Both the position numbers and the translations under genes were made by a program. 10,008 nucleotides of DNA from Hyphomonas sp. UBA5111 (GTDB lineage Bacteria > Pseudomonadota > Alphaproteobacteria > Caulobacterales > Hyphomonadaceae). The notes beneath the pieces are model-generated. The model did no database searches and was not told where the DNA came from. It saw only the letters and a list, made by a program, of their open reading frames with translations. Each line of letters opens with the position of its first letter. The stretch's first letter is position 1. The stretch covers positions 6,447 to 16,454 of the forward strand of contig DHZF01000014.1 of the NCBI GenBank assembly GCA_002414505.1, written 5' to 3'. Below, in pieces: positions 5,804 through 10,008 of this stretch.

Positions 5804-6562
5804 ATGGCACAACCAGTCACGGTCATCCTGGGGCTCGGCCGCGAGGTCGGAGACGCTGTTGCACGCCGCTTTAGCAAATTCGGCCATCATGTCGTCGCGG
5901 CGGATCCGTCCGACGAGCGGATCGCAACAGCGCGCAATGCCGTGCCGGATGAAGTCCTGCTGCATCATGGCGAACTGCATACGCGGCTGGGCCTGCGCAA
6001 CGCGCTGACCGTAGCTGTCGAAGCGTTTGGCCGGGTCGACAATCTGATTGTCATTCCAGACATTGAGGCGCCGGACTCTCTGGATGATTTCGTTCAGGAG
6101 AAATTCGACAAGGCAGTTGCCAAGGCAACCCGCGGGGCGGCACTTGCGCTGAAAGTGTTCTCGGAACGGATTGTCGAACAGGAAGACCTGCCGGAATCCG
6201 GGGTCGACCGCATCCGCCAGAAGGGCGCCGTCACTTTCGTGTTGTCCTATTCGGCCATGGCCACCATGCCGGGCCGATTCACCGAAACGATCACGCAATC
6301 TGCCGTCCTCGGGGTCATCAAGGCCGGGGCCGTGGAACTTGCCGAGCAGCAGGTCCGGGTGAATGGCATCATTGCCATCCGTCCGCGCGAAGAGCGTATC
6401 GAAAGCTGGACGACCCGGCGTACCCCGCTGGGACGCGCCGCAATTGCAGACGAGATCGCCGATGCGGCGCGCTACCTGTCTTCGCCAGAGGCGGCGATAG
6501 TCACCGGCGAGTTGCTGAAGCTTGATGGGGGCCGCTCCAGCCTCGCCGGTATTCTCGACTAG
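5804..6562 (+). CDS. SDR-fold protein lacking the canonical catalytic residues
   Basis: This 252-residue protein has the short-chain dehydrogenase/reductase layout throughout. It opens with a Rossmann strand and glycine-rich turn, VTVILGLGREVGDAVARRF (5-23), and has an FGRVDNLIV strand (75-83). A core helix pair includes SAVLGVIKAGAVELA (166-180), VRVNGIIAIRP follows (184-194), and it closes with the usual IADEIADAARYLSSPEA and GELLKLDGG (235-243). However, the active site is changed. S148 is present, but the Tyr 13 residues later is E161, the Lys four further on is Q165, and the Asn of the N-L-x-G helix appears to be A108. The N-N-A-G loop reads VIPD (83-86). The protein is full length with no frameshift, so it is probably a retained non-enzymatic or differently acting member. 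Its partner or ligand is unknown. It follows the membrane protein gene by 5 bases. Confidence 0.85.
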   Translation: MAQPVTVILGLGREVGDAVARRFSKFGHHVVAADPSDERIATARNAVPDEVLLHHGELHTRLGLRNALTVAVEAFGRVDNLIVIPDIEAPDSLDDFVQEKFDKAVAKATRGAALALKVFSERIVEQEDLPESGVDRIRQKGAVTFVLSYSAMATMPGRFTETITQSAVLGVIKAGAVELAEQQVRVNGIIAIRPREERIESWTTRRTPLGRAAIADEIADAARYLSSPEAAIVTGELLKLDGGRSSLAGILD

Positions 6563-8268
6563 GCAACGCTGACCAGATCAGTCAATTCACCCGCTTCCTG
6601 ACGAGTCTCGCAAACGGCCACCGTTTCGACCGTGTAATCACGCGTGAGAATGTTCGAAACGGTGCGGTATTCCGCGCGCGCGGTATCCTTTGTCAGGGTG
6701 ACAATCGTGTAGCCGCGATTGAAGGGATCGTGCCAATGCACTTCCGTGTTCGCTTCAGCAAATTGCTCGCCAAGGTCCGGAATGCCTTTGATATAGGCGC
6801 CGGTGCCGGGCGACGTGATCGAGGTGCAGCCGAATTCAACGCCGCGCTTGCCACCCTGCGCATCATAGAGCGTGTTCGCCCAGGCAGTATGCGTGTCGCC
6901 GGCCAGCGTGACCAGGTTGGCGCCTGCTGACGCAGCGCCGGAATAGAGGCGCTCACGGGCGGCCGGGAAGCCGTCCCACGCATCGAGGTTGAAGGGCAGG
7001 CCGAGGGCCGAGAAGCCGACCATGGTCTTGACGAAGCCATTGTCCTGCGCGGCCAGTTGTTCCGGGGTAAGCGTTTCCTGGAAATTTGGCAGTTTTGTCT
7101 TGGCCATGACAACCTGGTTGGCAAGGACCTGCCACGCTTTTCCGGCGTCGGCAGAGGCTTTCAGCTCGGTGGCGAGCCAGGCTTCCTGTTCCGAGCCCAG
7201 CATGGTGCGAGCCGGGTCGTTGACGGTCTGAAGGGTCTCCGTCACACGCTGCATCATCACGTCCTGATCGGTGACGCCTGCGAGTGCATCAAACCAGCTG
7301 ACATCCGGGGACCGGCCTGTCAGGCGGCTTTCCAGCGCATGGATCGTGGCGACATCGCCAAAGGTGAAGCTGCGCCAGACAGCAGACGTGATATCCCCTG
7401 CGGCCGGCTCACGAAGCGGCAGCCATTCGAAATAGGCCTGAATGGCGGCCTGCTTGCGATCGGACCAGTCCCCTTCGCCATTCTCGGGATTGTGGTTCTG
7501 CGCGCCGGTCCGGTAGGAATTGTTTGTACTCTCATGATCGTCCCATGTGCAGATCCAAGGCGCGAGTGCATGGGCTGCCTGCAGGGCCGGGTCGGTCTTG
7601 TATTGGGCGTGGCGCATCCGGTAGTCCGAGAGCGTGACCATCTCCGTGATCGGATCGTGCACACGGCCCAGCTTCGTCGCGACCTCCGCGCCATAGCCGT
7701 CTACGCCGTACTCATACAGGTAGTCGCCGAGGTGGAGGATGACATCGAGATCCTCTTCCTGCGACAGGGCCTCATAGGCGTTGAAAAAACCGAACTGCCA
7801 GTTGGAGCAGGAGACCACGCCCATGCGCAAGGGTTTGTCGCCCTTGGCGGCAGTGGTTTTCAGGCGGCCTTCCGGTGACGCCACAGCGCCGGCTTCGGTC
7901 GCTACGGTGAATGTGTAGAGATAGGTCTTTCCGGGTTTCAGACCGGTGACATCGACCTTCACGCAATAGTCGCGGGACTCGCTGGCTGTGGTCGTGCCGG
8001 TGACGGGCGTGCTGGTAGGATTGTCCGGGTCGGTCACGCTGTAGGCCACCGGAATTGGGCCTGTGCCGGATTTTGGCGTGACCCGGGTCCAGATGATCAC
8101 CCGGTCGCTGAGCGGGTCGCCGGAAGCGACGCCATGCAGGAATTCAACTTCGCCGGCATAGGCCGCCGCTTTCGGCGCCACTTTCGTGGCGGGAGTCGCG
8201 CAGGCGGCGACGCTCAGGGTTCCTGTTGCGGCGGCACCAAGCAGGCCGCGGCGAGTAATCTTGGTCAT
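6559..8268 (-). CDS. phoD: PhoD-family alkaline phosphatase / phosphodiesterase, Tat lipoprotein
   Basis: This 569-residue exported metallophosphatase should hydrolyse phosphate mono- or diesters outside the cytoplasm. The N-terminus has a twin-arginine motif (ITRRGLLG, 4-11) and then a lipobox-like VAAC ending at C23, so it is probably Tat-exported and lipid-anchored. A PhoD N-terminal beta domain (about 41-140; FLHGVASGDP, RVIIWTRVTP) precedes the catalytic domain. The catalytic domain shows GVVSCSNWQFGFFNAYE (150-166) with the metal-binding Cys154, HLGDYLYEYG (179-188) with D182, ICTWDDHESTNNSY (239-252), and LAGDTHTAW (455-463). These are the Fe/Ca-site motifs of the PhoD family. The ATG at 8268 has a GGGAGAG just upstream. 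I see no convincing Pho box. Its stop overlaps the stop of the convergent SDR-like gene. Confidence 0.92.
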   Translation of the reverse strand: MTKITRRGLLGAAATGTLSVAACATPATKVAPKAAAYAGEVEFLHGVASGDPLSDRVIIWTRVTPKSGTGPIPVAYSVTDPDNPTSTPVTGTTTASESRDYCVKVDVTGLKPGKTYLYTFTVATEAGAVASPEGRLKTTAAKGDKPLRMGVVSCSNWQFGFFNAYEALSQEEDLDVILHLGDYLYEYGVDGYGAEVATKLGRVHDPITEMVTLSDYRMRHAQYKTDPALQAAHALAPWICTWDDHESTNNSYRTGAQNHNPENGEGDWSDRKQAAIQAYFEWLPLREPAAGDITSAVWRSFTFGDVATIHALESRLTGRSPDVSWFDALAGVTDQDVMMQRVTETLQTVNDPARTMLGSEQEAWLATELKASADAGKAWQVLANQVVMAKTKLPNFQETLTPEQLAAQDNGFVKTMVGFSALGLPFNLDAWDGFPAARERLYSGAASAGANLVTLAGDTHTAWANTLYDAQGGKRGVEFGCTSITSPGTGAYIKGIPDLGEQFAEANTEVHWHDPFNRGYTIVTLTKDTARAEYRTVSNILTRDYTVETVAVCETRQEAGELTDLVSVA

Positions 8269-8319
8269 GGCTCTCTCCCGTGTTCCGGATCTCCCCTAAT
8301 CCGGTCTGTTGACAATAGC

Positions 8320-8349
8320 ATGACGGTTTGCCGGAAGTTCGTCTATAAG
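8320..8349 (+). promoter_or_regulatory. putative rluD promoter giving a leaderless or nearly leaderless mRNA
   Basis: ATGACG (8320-8325, 4 of 6 to TTGACA) and TATAAG (8344-8349, within CTATAAG that resembles the Caulobacter -10 CTANAWC) are 18 bases apart. Seven bases separate the -10 from the ATG at 8357, so transcription should begin at or next to the start codon. No Shine-Dalgarno sequence precedes that ATG, which agrees. A perfect TTGACA at 8309-8314 is too far (29 bases) from this -10. Confidence 0.45.
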
Positions 8350-8356
8350 CGCGGCG

Positions 8357-9376
8357 ATGGACCGCCTGACAATTACCGCATCCGCTGACGACGCCGGCCT
8401 CCGGCTCGATACATTCCTCGCCTCGCAGGCCGAGCAATTGTCCCGTTCGCGGGTCAAGGCTTTGATCCTGGAAGGCGCTGTCGCGCAGGATGGGGAGGCG
8501 GTGCTGGACCCACGGCGCAGTGTGGTCGCTGGCGCCAGATACCTGATCCAGTTACCGGAACCGGTCCCGGCGACGCCGGAAGCCGAGGATATTCCCCTCG
8601 ATGTCCTGTTCGAAGACGAGCACCTGATCCTGATCAACAAACCGTCCGGCATGGCGGTGCACCCGGCGCCCGGTAGCTGGGACGGCACGCTGGTCAACGC
8701 ACTGCTGCATCATTGCTGGGGGCAGCTCTCGGGTATCGGCGGGGTCGAGCGGCCGGGCATTGTCCACCGGATCGACAAGCTGACGACGGGCGTGCTTGTG
8801 GCGGCAAAGACCGAGCCTGCGCATCTGGGCCTGTCGGAACTGTTCCAGAAACACGACATCGAGCGGAAATACCTGGCCGTCACGCGCGGCGCGCCGAGGC
8901 CTCTGTCCGGCACAGTGGATGCGCCCATCGCGCGGTCCACGGGGGACCGGAAGAAGATGGCCGTCGTGCGCAATCCGGACAGCGGCGTTGGCCGGAACGC
9001 CGTCACGCACTACCGGGCGCTCGAAACTTTCGGCACACGGGACAAGGGCACCCGTCTGCCTGCCGCGGCCCTCATGGAATGCCGGCTCGAAACTGGCCGA
9101 ACTCACCAGATCCGGGTTCACATGGCGCATATTGGCGTGCCCCTCATAGGCGACCCGGTCTATGGGCGGCACAAGGGGATCAGCGCATATGGGCAGGGCG
9201 AAGCCCATGATGCAGGCATGAAAGCGGCCCGCGCCTTTCCGCGTCAGGCGCTGCATGCGGCGGTGCTGGGGTTTGTTCATCCCATAACGAAAGAGACGCT
9301 TCGGTTTGAAGCGCCTCTTCCGGAAGATATGTCAGGACTGATCGACGCGCTGCGGCGCCTGCCCGTCGAAAGATAG
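8357..9376 (+). CDS. rluD: RluD-type 23S rRNA pseudouridine synthase
   Basis: This RluA/RluD-family enzyme converts uridines to pseudouridine in 23S rRNA; RluD proper modifies the helix 69 loop (positions 1911, 1915, 1917 in E. coli) for ribosome assembly and termination. The 339 residues show an N-terminal S4 RNA-binding domain (about 13-65; LRLDTFLASQAEQLSRSRVK), the entry strand VLFEDEHLILINKPSGMAVHP (83-103), the catalytic loop GIVHRIDKLTTGVLVAAK (134-151) with nucleophile D140, ERKYLAVTRG (169-178), and GRTHQIRVHMAHIGVPLIGDPVYG (247-270). The catalytic loop reads HRIDKLTTG where HRLDKxTSG is usual, a conservative change. The S4 domain and length favour RluD over RluA, but a paralogue such as RluC cannot be fully ruled out. 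It diverges from phoD, 88 bases apart. Confidence 0.88.
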   Translation: MDRLTITASADDAGLRLDTFLASQAEQLSRSRVKALILEGAVAQDGEAVLDPRRSVVAGARYLIQLPEPVPATPEAEDIPLDVLFEDEHLILINKPSGMAVHPAPGSWDGTLVNALLHHCWGQLSGIGGVERPGIVHRIDKLTTGVLVAAKTEPAHLGLSELFQKHDIERKYLAVTRGAPRPLSGTVDAPIARSTGDRKKMAVVRNPDSGVGRNAVTHYRALETFGTRDKGTRLPAAALMECRLETGRTHQIRVHMAHIGVPLIGDPVYGRHKGISAYGQGEAHDAGMKAARAFPRQALHAAVLGFVHPITKETLRFEAPLPEDMSGLIDALRRLPVER

Positions 9377-9381
9377 CGGGC

Positions 9382-10008
9382 CTAGCCGCCGTCGGAATTC
9401 AAAGAGGCTTCGGATGTCACCACTGGCTCGAAATAGAGTTTCGACGCCTGAAGGGTGACCTTGCCGATCTTGTCGGTGTCGGCCTGGATCTTGACCGGAA
9501 CGGTCGCGCCATTCGGCAGGGGCGCCAGCCACATGCGCAGCGGACCGTCGATGCCAGAAAGATTGTCATTGTCAGACTTGTCTTTCTTGTAGCCTGCGAC
9601 CTTTTCCATGGTGATGTGGCATTCAATCGCCTCACCCGACCAGGCCTTCACATCAACCTGTTTCGTGCCGGCATTCTTGAGGTGCAGGTATGTCAGCTGG
9701 CGACCATCAAACAGGCGGATCGGACCGCCGCAAGGGTCAGCGCCCGGCGCGCGGGGCTCTAGCGCAAACGTGATGAGGGCGGTGATCGGGTCATTCGTCT
9801 TGAGGACCTGCTCAACCGTGGCCGGGGGCTCGCCCAGATTCCCGAAGACCGGATTGGCAGTCATGGAGAAATCGTCATCCGTGATCGTCAAATTGACCCG
9901 GCGGTTCTTTTTACCGTCCCGGTTCTGCGACACGTAATTATAGGTCTTCAACTCGTCGCCGCGCGTATAGCCGGAGGCCTGCAGATGCATGTCGTAATTC
10001 ACGAACCA
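9382..10008 (-). CDS. DUF3108-domain protein, C-terminal part (enters from the right edge)
   Basis: The visible 208 residues form most of a DUF3108 protein, a probably periplasmic or envelope family of unknown function in proteobacteria. The frame is open at the window edge and starts mid-domain (WFVNYDMHLQASGY), so the true start and any signal peptide lie outside; the GTG at 10002 is likely internal. Family landmarks are NDPITALITFAL (69-80 counted from that GTG), the Cys-containing DPCGGPIRLFDGRQLTYL (88-105), ECHITMEKVAGYKKD (127-141) with the partner cysteine, LRMWLAPLPNGATVPVKIQA (155-174), and GKVTLQASKLYFEP (180-193). The two cysteines could form a disulphide. It converges on rluD with 5 bases between stops and no clear terminator. 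Confidence 0.82.
   Translation of the reverse strand, partial: WFVNYDMHLQASGYTRGDELKTYNYVSQNRDGKKNRRVNLTITDDDFSMTANPVFGNLGEPPATVEQVLKTNDPITALITFALEPRAPGADPCGGPIRLFDGRQLTYLHLKNAGTKQVDVKAWSGEAIECHITMEKVAGYKKDKSDNDNLSGIDGPLRMWLAPLPNGATVPVKIQADTDKIGKVTLQASKLYFEPVVTSEASLNSDGG

Noticed and set aside
7057..7878. A 273-codon open frame on the plus strand inside phoD.
   Set aside because: It mirrors conserved phoD coding sequence, including the catalytic motifs, and its own translation shows no recognisable family.
9376..9389. GCGG-GCCTAG-CCGC as a shared terminator between rluD and the DUF3108 gene.
   Set aside because: The stem is only four base pairs and no T tract lies on either side.

Overview
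The window is GC-rich, densely packed bacterial chromosome. It looks like an alphaproteobacterium of the Caulobacterales/Hyphomonadaceae kind. The reasons are the DUF465/YdcH small protein, a DUF3108 protein, a single-domain diguanylate cyclase with a near-consensus CtrA-type box in front of it, and Caulobacter-style promoter elements. The taxonomic call is an inference from gene style, not a match to a known genome.

Left part (1-4311, minus strand): a purine gene cluster reads right to left as purE, purK, then a creatininase-family metallohydrolase. PurE and PurK share an ATGA overlap, and the third gene starts 4 bases after purK stops. After an 85-base gap comes a tight ABC-transporter cassette of the GldA-GldF-GldG type: ATPase, six-helix ABC-2 permease, and a GldG-like membrane-anchored extracytoplasmic subunit cut by the window edge. 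A good sigma-70-type promoter (-35 TTGACG, -10 TATGTT) precedes purE, so purE-purK-hydrolase is probably one transcript. Whether the ABC cassette is read from it cannot be told.

Middle part (4435-6562, plus strand): diverging from purE is a cytosolic GGDEF diguanylate cyclase with an intact GGDEF active site and RxxD inhibitory site. It is followed by a GC-rich hairpin, a 55-residue YdcH/DUF465 protein, a two-helix membrane protein resembling DUF4282, and an SDR-fold protein that has lost most of the canonical SDR catalytic residues.

Right part (6559-10008): a PhoD-type alkaline phosphatase with a combined Tat and lipoprotein signal (minus) converges on the SDR gene, the two stop codons sharing CTAG. 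Diverging from phoD is an RluD-type pseudouridine synthase (plus), which may be translated from a leaderless or nearly leaderless mRNA. It converges, with 5 bases between stops, on the C-terminal part of a DUF3108 protein (minus) that enters from the right edge.

Most of the window is housekeeping or core genome. I see no tRNA, rRNA, CRISPR array, insertion sequence or phage gene, and no gene-free stretch over 300 bases. The points that most deserve a second look are the catalytically degenerate SDR, the CtrA-like box before the cyclase gene, and the hydrolase fixed behind purEK.
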